A stretch of DNA of 64,000 nucleotides from Allolobophora icterica (Eukaryota; Annelida; Clitellata; Crassiclitellata; Lumbricidae). The stretch is taken from contig OY744604.1 in the NCBI GenBank assembly GCA_963556255.1, positions 70,291,390 through 70,355,389 of the forward strand. The letters run 5' to 3'. Numbering within the stretch: the first letter of the stretch is position 1; each line of letters begins with the position of its first letter. A program made the translations under genes and the position numbers. The notes under the pieces were generated by a model that worked only from the letters and a program-made list of their open reading frames with translations, was not told where the DNA came from and made no database searches. Shown one piece after another: positions 33,140 to 43,999 of the stretch.

Positions 33140-35610
33140 ACAACTTTGTTGATGAACGAAAACTTTGTCTTTTACCTTTGAGTGTACATTTCTACAACTT
33201 TTGCCAAATGTTGGAGCCGGTTTCGCATGAATTTGGAATGTTGACAAGTTTAATTGTTTAAAATGGACTTGTAACAATGAAATCTTTGATAATGTAGTTT
33301 ATGCGAAAATGCTGACTTTAACAAACTGAGCGTGTGTGGATGTGGCGTAGAGCATAGATTTCCATATGTTGTGCGAGAAACTTTGGTGACTCGACATAGA
33401 ATTTGCATTATTGAAATAAATCAGATTTTAACCTGCAACTCGTGTCTTTGAGTATTTAGGTATTTTGCATGCAATTGAAAAAACTTCTGAGAATAAAAAT
33501 ATGCAAAGTTGCAGGTCTATAGAAGATCTGTACGTTTCACTCCTCTCAGGCGAAACCTCTCGTTTTCTATCAAATTGCAGCTCCAACGCTTTGCTAGAAC
33601 TATCATCCAAACTGCCCAAGACATGATAAAATTGTACAAGTGTACTTCGATTGCTGCTTCCTACAAATCACCTCTAGGAATAAACTTCAGCTAGAAATAA
33701 TGTGACAACCTCAGAATTCTCTGAAAAAGCAACATGCTTCCCAAGGGAGTGTTCACACAAATTGCAGCCACATGTCTCATACTTTATCCGTTAGAACTCA
33801 CATGTGCTTCAGTTCCATCATCAAAAGATGTACAGTTTCAACTACATTTCACCCAAAAACTTTAAGTTTCCACAAATCTGCTTATTCCACGACATATCCA
33901 GAACCGTGCGAATGCGAGCTCAGCTTGCCAATTACCTTTACTTTCAAGCGTTCAAACCTTTAAAACCTCATCCCGTCGCATAGAATTGCACATTCTTTTT
34001 CATAAGTTTTGATATTTTAGCTCAAAATTTGTGAAAGAGTTCGCTAACTGGACATGTGTATGTAAAATGTTGGACAATGCACCCGTTCCTGCCATATGTC
34101 TCGATATGTAAACCTTTCCATGCTAATATTTCACCAAGTTGATCATCTAAAACACGCAAATCAGCGTGCAAATCTTTCGTTGAAACGAAGAAAGTTGTAA
34201 ATTTTAGTATAGAAACCGTCCTGGCCAGCGCTCGTGGAACTCAAAAGCTCACATTTTACTCTGCAAACCTTCATGGCAACTCTCCTAAAAGACCTAAGTT
34301 TCTCACCTCGTAGGCGTCTCTGCATTCCAAAAATTGTGTGTTTGCACTCTTCTCAGCAGACTTTACCTCGTAAGAGATGACACTTTGCAATGTCTTGCAC
34401 ATCTTTGTAACATAAATGGTATCATTTTAGCTCTACATCTTGCATCCTCATATAATAAAAGTCGACATTTTACTGTAGAAATCCTTCATGCAACTTGCAA
34501 GTCCTAAGTTTTATAAGTAAACTCTCAATCCAACTGAATATGCAAACGTGAAAGACGTTAGCAAACCTTCAACACTGGTATCTTTGTAGCAAAAACTTGT
34601 CATTTAGCCTGTAAGCTCACAAGTCCTGCGTCTTCGCAGACTAAAAGTTTGGTATGTTTGTGTGGAAATTAGCACATTATTTTGACTGTACAGTGTGGAA
34701 AGACTTAATCTTAGCAGCACCTATCCAGTCTAAAATGTGTAATTTTTTACAATATGAACCTCCACTCTAACCACCTCACCAGACTATGCAACAACTTTAT
34801 AGTGAGAACATTCGTCTCACTCATCTATCGAAAGAAAATTTTATCATGTTAATGAACTTCTCAAACTAAAATCTTCGTTTCACCCACCTTACAGTCTTAA
34901 AGTCGTCCACTGTGGTAAAACCCATGTAAAACCCATCGCAATCACAGTCTTTGCAAAGTATAAATTATAAGTTTAGCACTCAAACTATCGTCGCAGGTGT
35001 ATGTCGAACTTAAAAGTTGACGTTTTAGTGAACAAACTATCATAGAAAGTAAGCCTTTTACCCTAAAACCTCATCTCTCACCCTCTTCCTCTCTCTCTCG
35101 CGCTCTTCCTCTCTCTCTCTATCTCTCTCTCTCTCGCCCTTCTTCTCTCCCTCTTCCGCTTCCTCTCTCTCGCGCGCGCTCTCTCGCTCTCTCTCAACAG
35201 TCTAACAAACTAAAATTCGCAAGCTTAAACTCTCATTCCATGCGTGATTGGAAACTTTAAAGTCGTCAGCGCACAGTCTTGATAATTAAAAAGTTGTAAT
35301 TGTAGCGTACAAGTTTGTATTCCAAGTCTCGTAGGAATTGAAAATTCAGAATTTTGATAAAGAAAACTACAAACGCTGCGATGTTTCCTCATAAGAGTTG
35401 TAACTTAGTTATACAAATCAACATCTATACACACTGGGAATCTGAAAGTTGTGGTTTTAACGTTCGAACATCCAAATCATTCTGACTTTGCAAAGTATTA
35501 CGCTTCCTATTCAAACTCTCTTTCCATTTTGCTTTTCAACATGTAAGTCCTAAACTTGATATGCTAACCATAAGTAAAACATGCAAGTACCGAAGACATA
35601 TTTCCGTTTA
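33140..35610. repeat. Degenerate repeat-like non-coding tract, right arm
   Basis: Mirror of 28980-31450, with the CTCTCTCGCGC pyrimidine tract at 35080-35195. No gene recognised. Confidence 0.5.
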
Positions 35611-35616
35611 ATACTA

Positions 35617-35622
35617 TTTATT
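35617..35622 (-). terminator. Poly(A) signal of PC4-like gene, right copy
   Basis: TTTATT on the plus strand (AATAAA on minus), 75 bp beyond the stop of the right copy. Confidence 0.65.
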
Positions 35623-35696
35623 AAAACACATTCTGCTTGGTTTCTTCTTCTAATTATATGAAATGTCAGGTAAGAGCATATGTAAAGTCTAACGTC

Positions 35697-36302
35697 TTAA
35701 ACACTTAACTCGTTAACTGAATCTGCTCCAAATGGGTTACATTCTCGACAGTTCAAAAAACCCATCTGGTTCGCATGGTCCTCGCTGTCGTAGCACGGTG
35801 TGGCGACTTTGAGCTCTGGTAATTGTTCATGCAGCCTGAAAATCTTTGTCATCAGCGTTGCCCATTCGTCCAAACGCAAAGCGATTCCACTGCGAGTTGG
35901 TCGCTCCTTTTTGGTGTTCAAGGGTTGGAAGTATCGTCGAATGTTTACACACTTTATACCCTTGGAAATAGTAACATAATATCTACCACCTATATGTTGG
36001 AAATATTCCACAGGCTGATTCGCTTTTAGCAACTCTACGCTTCTGTCAATATCGTCTAGATGCCTTAGGAAAGTTGCCCATCGCGGTTTGGTGAAGCAAA
36101 CACCCTTTCTTGTAGGGTATAGCTTGCCGTGTCCCGTCTCGTATTCTCTTACATGTATCATCAGATTCTCGTTGTACATGCCCGCAGTCAGATACCGATT
36201 GTTTCCAATGGACTCATTAAACAGATCTGGATTTGCTCGAGTCTTTTTAACCATCTCTTGCTTTGCATCGTCCACTTCTTCATTTCCACGCTTCAATCCT
36301 AC
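35697..36302 (-). CDS. Tandem PC4-domain (SUB1-like) protein, exon 2, right copy
   Basis: Residue-for-residue identical to the left copy in the ORF, with the same acceptor at 36303 and stop at 35697-35699. Both PC4-like domains and the C-terminal Cys/His motif are intact. The perfect match shows recent arm homogenisation or recent insertion. The two genes are convergent, each reading toward the centre of the element. Confidence 0.85.
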   Translation of the reverse strand, partial: VGLKRGNEEVDDAKQEMVKKTRANPDLFNESIGNNRYLTAGMYNENLMIHVREYETGHGKLYPTRKGVCFTKPRWATFLRHLDDIDRSVELLKANQPVEYFQHIGGRYYVTISKGIKCVNIRRYFQPLNTKKERPTRSGIALRLDEWATLMTKIFRLHEQLPELKVATPCYDSEDHANQMGFLNCRECNPFGADSVNELSV

Positions 36303-36478
36303 CTACAAATACATTTACAGAACTTTGCTATAGTTTATGTGCAAGTAATATCAGCATTTCACATGTGTGTGCATGCGTGCGTGTGTGAAAACTTCATACT
36401 AAATGGGCTAATATCGATGTTGTAGTTTGATTGTAATGCATGTGTTGAAATGAAAAAAAATTATTCACATATACTCAC

Positions 36479-36511
36479 AGTCATTGTAGACGATGCAGAT
36501 CTTGAAAACAT
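36479..36511 (-). CDS. PC4-like protein, exon 1, right copy
   Basis: Mirror of 28079-28111, with the same 11 codons and donor. Confidence 0.65.
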
Positions 36512-36627
36512 GTTCTCAGTGATATTAACGACGAGTTCTGCTTGAGATATAACTGTAAACGGCTCTTTTCGTCTCCAGCGTCGATTTCCGAGTGAAGTAT
36601 AATTATGTCCGTACCCATGTACAGAAA

Positions 36628-36699
36628 CTTTTATAAGATGATACACAAAGAAGATCGGACCCAAGCTGTGCTCATTGGTTGGTCATATGTTCTCATTGG
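36628..36699 (-). promoter_or_regulatory. Core promoter of PC4-like gene, right arm
   Basis: Mirror copy of the TATAAAAG box (36635-36628) and both CCAAT boxes (ending at 36699 and 36678), unchanged. Confidence 0.7.
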
Positions 36700-37192
36700 A
36701 TAATTCAAAATTTGCCCCAGCTCCTTTAAATATTTATATTGTAAGCACAACAGGTGCGCATGCATTTGCCCATATATAAATTTATATATTATGCATTTGT
36801 ATTAAAGTGTCGTGTCATTGCCAAGCCGTCTCACAGCCTTCATATGAATAGGACTTATGAATATGTTTGTGTATTGTGTTAAAATATCGAGTCATCATGA
36901 TGTGAGATTTACAGGTATAAGCCTGTGTGTAAATGCATTGTCATTGTGTATAGAGCATGTAGGGGCTTTTGACTGACCAGTTGTATAGAATTATAGGCTG
37001 CGCACACTCAACCGACACGAGCTAGGTTTGAATAGCTCAAAATATTTCAGAAGTTGTCTATGAACCTACTGCAAAGTCTGTTAGCGACTTCATTTTCTTA
37101 GCCTCGGCATATGATGGATGGTCTATCTCTACAACATATTCAACATATCTCAATTGTCTAGGGTTGAACCGAAGTTTGGATTCAAATTTTCT

Positions 37193-37262
37193 GCCCTGGT
37201 GGGGTTTGAACCGCCGACCTCTGGGTTGATAATCCAACACGCTAACCACTCGGCTATTGAGC
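37193..37262 (-). ncRNA. tRNA-like Pol III promoter segment, right arm
   Basis: Mirror of 27328-27397, with A and B boxes intact. Confidence 0.6.
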
Positions 37263-37499
37263 ATTCTAAAGTCTCTAAAATATTTAAAATTGCGGCAAGA
37301 AATGTATATGGCGCTATACAAATTGTTGAAGTTCAAAATAATTTAAATGTAGGCTCTACTTAAAATTGGTGTGAGAAATAAGTTTACTCAACAGCTGAAA
37401 TATGCTGTTTCAATAACATAATTAAATCGTGTAAGAGTACAAATTAGGTTTCAAATATACTTAAAATATATTAAAAATAATTAAAAGAATTAATTTCGC

Positions 37500-37706
37500 C
37501 AGAGCCAGAACAATCACTCCATGGGGAGAGATTGAGCCAGAACTATTACTCTTACGGTAGAGATTGAGCCAGAACTATTACTCGTACGGTAGAGATTGAG
37601 CCAGAACTATTACTCGTACGGTAGAGATTGAGCCAGAACTATTACTCGTACGGTAGAGATTGAGCCAGAACTATTACTCGTACGGTAAAAACTGAGCCAC
37701 AACTAT
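37500..37706 (-). repeat. Subterminal 32-bp tandem array, right
   Basis: Seven copies of the unit seen at the left end, in mirror order. The outermost copy differs by one base (GAGCCACAAC versus the left GAGCCAGAAC equivalent). Confidence 0.9.
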
Positions 37707-37918
37707 TGATTACTTAACTTCTCCTGGTGACCTCTGCTTCATTTCCTGCTTAAATTCTCATAAATTCTTTAGTGTCATGTTAATTTGGCTGGCCCTATGC
37801 TATCATATTATAAGCTATTTATTTAAGTTAGCGATAACAATCTTACAGTTGCAAATCGCAAGCAGTTGATTCTCAGTAGCTCGATTTGTTAACATTTTCC
37901 AATTTTAAGTATCATATT

Positions 37919-38075
37919 CATTCATTCATTCATTCGAATATTTACATGGCACTTCTGCAAGGGGGCTACTCAGAGGTGCTCCCGATTCCAGAACGGCCAA
38001 ATAAGACAGTTTTCAGTTTAGTGTAGAACGTATCAGAGGGAGTTCTCGGGAGCAGGGGGAGCCCGTTCACTGAAA
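37919..38075 (-). mobile_element. LINE 3' tail fragment, antisense
   Basis: The plus strand starts CATTCATTCATTCATTCGAA (the tail), then ATGGCACTTCTGCAAGGGG and CTCAGAGGTGCTCCCGA, a degraded version of the GCGCC hairpin tail. Only 150 or so bases remain. Confidence 0.6.
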
Positions 38076-38372
38076 AAGTACGATATATTAACTTAATATA
38101 TTGGCTGGCATGTTTTAGCATTGGTCAATTCTTTTCAAGTCAATTCTACAAAAGTGCAAACCATTAAAAATAGTTATTTGATGTTGTTCAAGCATAAAGT
38201 CATGAAGCTTTGCCGGTTAAAGGTCAAATTTTGCATTTACACTAAACGATTTTCATTTAGTTAGCGACTCTACCTAGAATACCTATTAGGAATTAGGCCG
38301 CTACTTTAAGTGCAATAATAATAACTCTGTGAAACAGATATGCGCTTTCCAGCACAGTCTACACATTTAGAA

Positions 38373-38746
38373 TTATGCTTGACGTGTCATTTGCATGGTC
38401 GTTGAGTTTCCGATCACGTTTATGACGCTCGTGACAGTTTCCTCGTTATTCCTACGCCGTCGTTTGCAAAGTTTCTTGTGTAGAAACTTCTTTACTGGAT
38501 CCAAGTTAGCGGCGTAGATGAATGGATTGAGACAGACGTACAGAAAGGTTAGGAACACAGTGATGCTACGGACATCTGTATAAAGAATGTCTAAGAATCG
38601 CAGATTATAGAGAAAGAAGTACAAATGGTTTGGAGACCAACAGAGGACAAAACAAATCGAGATGATGAGGAAAGTTTTGATGACGTTCATTTGGGTTTTC
38701 ATGGCCATCTGTTGAGCAGCGCTCTTCATCATGTTGTTGAAGTTCA
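38373..38746 (-). CDS. GPCR paralogue B, exon 2 (TM6-TM7 and tail)
   Basis: Residues 201-324 of a predicted 324. The acceptor GTGCAG precedes base 38746, and TG completes the Val codon begun in exon 1. Loop-3 segment VNFNNMMKSAAQQMAMKTQ leads to TM6 with CWSP (236-239) and TM7 with NPFIY (274-278). A very basic stretch KKLCKRRRRNN follows, and the tail ends MQMTRQA. Motifs are all canonical, so the product should fold. The intron is 38747-40058. Confidence 0.92.
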
Positions 38747-38929
38747 CTGCACATAGAAACAGAAAATCGTTCAATACACGCAGTACGAGTCTTCTATGCG
38801 ATCGCTAATTAAGCGTAGTTCAGAAGGATTCGGCTTATTAACTAGGACAGTATTTCAACAAAGACCAGATTATCATGTATTCGAGACCACAGATGCACGA
38901 AAGAGAGATTTTTATGGAAATATCGATTC

Positions 38930-38992
38930 AAGGGGTGATGATGGCTATAAGGAAGATGATGACATCGGTGATGATGACGATGACAATAATGA
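38930..38992. repeat. GAT-rich microsatellite in intron of GPCR B
   Basis: GATGATGGCTATAAGGAAGA then GATGATGACATCGGTGATGA and more GAT words, at the same place as the runs in the introns of A and C but more degraded. Confidence 0.75.
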
Positions 38993-39715
38993 AATTTTTA
39001 CTGCAAAATGGTAAAAAAAATTACTATGAAGCTCATGGGTAGCCAAGCACACAGAAGGGAACAAACTTAAACTTATTCCGGTTAAATAAATTATTTAAGA
39101 CTAATCACATATAGCCTATGTTCAATTACAATTACAATACGACTCAATGGTAAAAGAATGAAGCGATTGTGTGCAAGAAAGGTTATGAGCTATTTGTGTT
39201 GAATCCCTCCAACATCGAAAGAAAAGGTGAAAAGCATTGAATACCTGCATAATTATGAATAATAAAGTCGCACACTGTAGCTTTTTTTAAATGAAAGGAA
39301 ACTAAATATTCAACTGGAATTCTCTCTAAAAGTGTCAAAAAAGGAATTGTGGGCAATAAATATTGAAAAGCAGCACCTGGAGTTGACAGTGGCAGCCAGA
39401 ACCTAAAAAGACTCCGGTGATTCTATGCGGTGGGAGATATATCAATAAAGCAGTTGCATAGAAAGAACAATCTTAGTTTTTAGTTCAACCAGAAAGAAAA
39501 ATATTGATAAGAACGAGGGAAAGGAATGGTTTTAAATACTATGGTTGGTCAGAGTTAAATGTTTTACATACCATAAGCCCTCATTTGAAACAGAATAGTT
39601 GCTGAATAGTTCTCCGATTTGAGTAAAGGACTTATATGTTTACATCTTGAGGAATTTGTTTTGATTCGTTTTAGAGTTTTCCAAGTTTTCAGTAAGAATC
39701 GAGGAACAGTGGCCT

Positions 39716-39840
39716 AATCTTGACAGTGGCAGCCAGATTACGGAGGGTGGCCACTCGGGATAAATCACACAATGCCAATTTATGACAGTCGTGGTTGATA
39801 AATCAAAAACCGCGTTTAAAACTGTGTCAAATCTTGACAG
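39716..39840 (-). pseudogene. GPCR exon-1 fragment inserted in intron of GPCR B
   Basis: Bases about 39753-39829 match the receptor exon region encoding extracellular loop 2 (compare 40190-40270 and 18775-18850): CACACAATGCC, TTTATGACAGTCGTGG and GCGTTTAAAACTGTGTCA. Some positions match A and others B, so the donor was probably a third paralogue. The insert is bounded by AATCTTGACAG at 39716-39726 and 39830-39840. The aligned part of intron A (about 18425-18450) lacks it. Confidence 0.75.
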
Positions 39841-40058
39841 GATACCAATCTACTTGCCGCATATAGCCTACAATACAATAACTGATGTCACAGAACCTAA
39901 TTCTACGTGAGCTTTGAGCCAATAAAACTTCTGCATCGTTTAAAGAATTGTTCAATTAAGTATTTAATCATGCCTAATAAACTTGACGTAGGCCTACTGT
40001 TAATGTAAACAATAATTAATCTAGTTGCTGACATTAATATTTATACATTTACACGTAC

Positions 40059-40659
40059 CTGGAACAATGCGTTTGCGAGTGACATGCAGTATTCGTGAAT
40101 AGCAGAACACGAAGACTACCAGTGGCACAATGAACTTGATTAGAAACTTATAGACAGCATAGGCACTCGCATTAATAGCAGCCGGAAACTCTGCGTAAAG
40201 CACACAATGCCCATTTATAACACCTGTGGCTGATAAATCAACAAAAGCGTTTAAAACTGTGTCAAAGTTGATCCATATCAAGCCAATCACCACAATGTAC
40301 ATCCACTTTCGAAAATGTCTCTTGTGGAATACAGCGTGCACAATTTTTATGTATCTGTCCAGAGTCAAGACGACAAGGTTGTAACCTGAACAACACAGAA
40401 AATACCAAATCATCCACTCGCTGGTGAAAGCTTTGCAGATAACTTTTCCGAGAGTGCCACCGTAATCGATGTCCATCATTTTAACGCTGTAGCTAATTAC
40501 AAGTTGTAAACAGCAAATAAAATCCAAAGTCATCTGATTGAAAACCATGGCCATCTCAAACTTTCGAGCCTTCGACTGTGCAAGAATTAAGAGCATTAGA
40601 AGGTTCGCGATTCCGCCAATGATTCCAATCGCAACAACTGATGCCTCGAAAGCAAACAT
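40059..40659 (-). CDS. GPCR paralogue B, exon 1 (TM1-TM5), rhodopsin-type
   Basis: Residues 1-200. The start is the ATG at 40659 (MFAFEASVVAIG), aligned with A and C; an upstream in-frame extension exists but is not conserved. TM1 has GGIANLLMLLILAQSKARK, TM2 has Asp46, and TM3 has Cys75 and LDRY (DRY 101-103), the form closest to the class-A consensus of the three. ECL2 Cys lies in NGHC. TM5 is followed by CYSRILHVTRKR. The donor CCAG|GTACGT at 40059/40058 is phase 1. The 5' flank to about 40890 aligns with that of A (GGCGCATTCAATC, TCCGATAGAAAAATG), which suggests shared promoter elements. The ligand is unknown. Confidence 0.93.
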
Positions 40660-40899
40660 TTTCACAATTATTTGTTTCTTTTCAAACCGTAAAATTAACG
40701 AAGAACACAATTTCGTCAGTAAGAAATTCTGGTGCAGATTTCCTAATAAGTGTGTCGATACAAGAAAATGTGCAAATATAGTGCTTTATAAAGACTACAA
40801 CTATTAGTAGGGCGTATCTGTGGCGCATTCAATCAATTCTTTTGCACCTACATGGTGCACACGTACTATCTTTCCGATAGAAAAATGAATGCATTTATA

Positions 40900-41565
40900 T
40901 CTATAATACTTGAGCTTCCTTCTCCTTCCTTGTTGGTGGTACGACGCAGTCAGTGCGGTCTGCTATATGTGTTATAACGCATGCAGCCTGTATTTTGTCT
41001 CAATCTTACGTTTTTGTATATACTATTCCAGTATAGCCAAATGGAGTCCAGAGGACATATTTTCCTATATGTTGCCCGTATATAGAGCCCATTTTGATCC
41101 TATCTGATGCCCATTTAAAAGCTGGCATGGTGAGTTATCTTTTCAAGCGAATAACTAGTCTAGAATTCTCAGTACAGGTGTGTGAAATATAATGAATTCG
41201 AAGTATTTTATTCTAGTAACATTTAAGAGGTTCATAAAAAGTCCAATACACATCTCCATAAACATAGATCTGCAAACAATTAAAACATTCTGTTTCGTTT
41301 TTAAGACAGGAAATCATTGATAGACAACTTAGACAACACAGGTTGTAAAGCTGTTGTAAAAGAAATAACGGTCAGCCACACGAACACCGCAACGCCCATT
41401 CGAATATTAGACGGAGCATAACCTCAATAATCATTGTTTATCTCTGACAGCAGAGAAACTATAGGAAAACTAAGGCATTTCATTCAAATATGAACCGAAT
41501 GACTCAGAGCATGTTGCAAAATTCCACAGAATTGTGGATTTGAGAAAAAATCTTGTGTAGGCCTA
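40900..41565. other. Upstream region of GPCR B
   Basis: 41035-41130 has CCAAATGGAGTCCA, ATGTTGCCCGTATA and GATGCCCATTT words, related to the dispersed repeat at 55740-55850 and 57455-57540. Nothing else was recognised. Confidence 0.4.
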
Positions 41566-41851
41566 CTTTTTTACTTTATTTATTTTTTATTCCGGATATT
41601 TCTATAGCGCCTCTCGAAGTCAACTACTACTCAGAGGCGCTCCCGACAACAGCATTTGATACTGTGCCGGAATTTTCACGCCGAAGCGCCACGAGCAATT
41701 GCGAGTGAAGGACTTGCCCAAGGTCCGTACGCAGCGGCTAGAGTGGGAATCGAACATAGGCGTAATTTGCGGGGGGGGGTACGAGGGGTACCCGTACCCC
41801 CACTTTTTGGACTGGAGGGTACCGTACCCCCACTTTTTGAACGATGACAAT

Positions 41852-43103
41852 TAGGGTGTTCACACGTCCCGGATTGCCCGGGACAGTCCCGGAGTTTGAA
41901 GAAATGTCCCGCGTCCCGGACACATCCTTTCCGGGACAACAAAATGTCCCGGAATGAATTTTTTCTATAATTAAATACGTAGAATTTCCTATTTACATGT
42001 ATATTTTAATATTCCAATAATTAGAAATTAAAAAAGAAATAGAAACATCAATAAATATGCAGCGTCGTTCAAAATTTACAAATCCGCGGCACAATGTAGG
42101 CTAATCTTAAGAATAGTAAGGCTAGCTATTATGGGTCTACATTCTGCAATAGAGGCTGATATGTCTATGACGTCTAATCGTAATCGTACACGTAATCTAC
42201 AAACTTCTAAAGCGCCACTCAAAGGCCAAGTGCAGGGCCTCATAAGACTGCGTCAAATCAGGGGTGTTTCCAGAAAGTAGGCCAAAGGAGGTCCGAGTCC
42301 GGTTCCAGAGGGCCAGATCAAGAGAGAAGCAGAGCAGCTGTAAAGGCGGGTGTGGTTTAGGGCGAGAAGAATTGGAATCAGATGAGTTCCGGGAGGTGTA
42401 CTTGAAATGGTGAGACTTCAGTTTTCAGTGGAAAGTTCGGGGGTGATAGACAGAGGAACACAAAGAGGACTATGGAGGACGGGTTACAATGATGATGCAG
42501 GATCCGAGAATCTGTGGAATTCAGAGGGGAGATCGTTCAGAGGCGTGGAACTATGTTGGATATGGCTCGATTGGAGAAGTTGAGATTAGTATTGTTTGTG
42601 GGTCGAGAAAGACCGAGATTTTGGAGGATTATCGGGTGGAGCGGGTTGCCTGGATGGTGAAGGAATCACGGAGGTACTTGGGCTGCGAATATTGTAGGGA
42701 GTTGTAGGTTAGTTATAGGACTTTGAAGTGGATAATTCACTCTGGAATTTTTAGCCAAAAGAGTGTTCTGAGGATTGGAGTGATATGATGATGTTTGTAC
42801 AATGTTGTACATCATCACCTAAAACATGGCCCGTAACCACTTTAGCAAGTCTTTACTATCTAGGTTTAAGCAATTTTTATTTTGAGTTTGAGCAATAAAT
42901 TGACTAATTTGTGTTGTTTGAGCTCGTTTGCCCTTTTTTCTGATTAAAGCAACTACAAATAAAATGCTTAATTTTGGTCTAAAATCTTACAATGTAGGCC
43001 TATAGCGCTCGAGTCCCATTGCGCCCTGCTCCTAATTGAATTTGACTTAGATTGGAAGCACTGTGGTGTCCCGGAATGGCAGAAAAGAAATGTGGTCACC
43101 CTA
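41852..43103. mobile_element. Second hAT-type element nested in the first
   Basis: Ends TAGGGTGTTCACACGTCCC and GTGGTCACCCTA. Flanks ATGACAAT (41844-41851) and ATGGCAAT (43104-43111) differ at one base. GTCCCGG words recur at both ends (41868-41960 and 43068-43077). The interior carries a LINE fragment. Confidence 0.8.
42180..42800 (-). mobile_element. LINE 3' fragment (ATTACG-tail family), innermost
   Basis: On the minus strand, after restoring one missing base, the segment near 42540-42490 reads RLWNDLPSEFHRFSDPA, a CR1/L2-type C-terminus. It is followed by a 3' UTR and the tail TGGCGCTTTAGAAGTTT ending ACGATTACGATTAGA (42215-42176). Decayed. Confidence 0.75.
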
Positions 43104-43624
43104 ATGGCAATGAATATTTTATTATTGTGCCTTCCCAGAGATCGCAATCTCCGCCTTGCTTCGTGTATGTAAGAAGTTGGTACTCCCCACTTTTTAGACC
43201 AAAGTTACGCCTCTGGATTCGAACCTGCAACCCTCCGGTCACAAGGCGCCGAACTTACCACTGAGCCACCACGCCCCACTTATTAGACGATTTTTAAAAT
43301 GACAACATTTTAAAATTTTACGGTCGGTTGTGGGCAGAGGACTTAACTAAGATTGTATATATATTTGCATATCGTGTGCACTAAATAACCAGCAACTGCT
43401 TGATATTGGTAGAATACAATTTTCTAAAACAGTTGCCTGTTATATTTAACTCCACCCTGATGCTGCGCGCGATAACTAGTGTAGATCATTGTTTGACAAT
43501 ACGTTTCTATTGTTAGAGTTATCGCTGTCAATGTTTTGATCTATGACTTGTCTTCAAAGGTGACAGCGAAGCTGCGCAAATATTCGCACCTATTATCTTC
43601 TGTTATGCGTATGTTTCTACCGGT

Positions 43625-43999
43625 GTACGGTGCAGTGGCGTCACTAGCGGGGTGCGGGGTGCGGACCGCACCGGGTGACGCCTGCAGAGGGGTGACACCA
43701 AAATGACGGTCTAAAATATTTTTGCAGAGTTTCAGCAGAAACTTAGTATTTTTATATTAACAATAACAGATAACAACAACAAAATATGCATTTGTAATTT
43801 TAATTCTGCTAGTTGTTTGTGTCACTACTGTTATCATTACCTTCAGTGATATACAGGAATTACGATTTACGAGTAACAATAGTACAAAAGCATCACTAAA
43901 GGTAGTGTATAGTCTGGTAAGGAACTAAGGAGGTCCATGCGGGTGACAAGATGACTTACCGCACTGGGTGACAACCCTATTGACGCCGCTGGTAAGGTG
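43625..43999. mobile_element. hAT-type MITE, 359 bp
   Basis: The element is 43633-43991. Ends CAGTGGCGTCACTAGCGGGG and CCCTATTGACGCCGCTG; flanks GTACGGTG and GTAAGGTG differ at one base. Subterminal GGTGAC words occur on both sides. Confidence 0.85.

Larger units (their letters stand above)
32967..37722 (-). repeat. Right terminal inverted repeat, 4.76 kb
   Basis: The reverse complement of 26868-31617, carrying the same features in mirror order. The 6-bp length difference comes from one insertion near 32996-33001 (GGAGACGG versus GG in the left arm). Confidence 0.93.
26862..37728. mobile_element. 10.86-kb Polinton-like element with 4.75-kb terminal inverted repeats
   Basis: Element 26868-37722 lies between direct repeats CCTGGT (26862-26867 and 37723-37728). 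Arms 26868-31617 and 32967-37722 are inverted copies. Position x pairs with 64590 minus x without net indel from the tip to about 31504, with only a handful of base differences and one 6-bp indel in the Gly-rich stretch. Tips read AGTAGTTAAGTAATC and AGAAGTTAAGTAATC. A 6-bp target duplication, long inverted repeats and 5'-AG ends with a short terminal repeat are described for Maverick/Polinton elements. None of their core genes is present. The arms each hold a PC4-like gene and the centre a RING ORF. The class is inference; the boundaries are read directly. Confidence 0.85.
41755..43215. mobile_element. hAT-type element inside the SINE
   Basis: Ends CATAGGCGTAATTTG and CAAAGTTACGCCTCTG are inverted. 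GAATCGAA (41747-41754) and GATTCGAA (43216-43223) are the 8-bp duplication with one change, falling in the SINE's B box. GTACCCCCACTTTTT words repeat near both ends. A second hAT splits it. Confidence 0.88.
41570..43277 (-). mobile_element. tRNA-derived SINE, split by a hAT insertion
   Basis: On the minus strand the head (43277-43216) has GTGGCTCAGTGGTAAG as A box and GGTTCGAATCC as B box. After the interruption the body runs 41754-41645, and the tail (41645-41599) is GGGAGCGCCTCTGAGTAG with GAGGCGCTATAGAAAT, then an AATAAA-rich end. The tail is the same hairpin as on the LINEs at 14480, 24030 and 26460, so the SINE probably uses that LINE's machinery. Confidence 0.85.

Noticed and set aside
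26862..37728. The palindrome being only an assembly artefact
   Set aside because: The arms differ at several bases and by one 6-bp indel, and a single-copy centre plus exact 6-bp flanking repeats are present; long reads would still be welcome.
41738..41942. Overlapping frames near 41740-41940
   Set aside because: They translate GTACCCCC and GTCCCGG subterminal repeats of two nested hAT elements.
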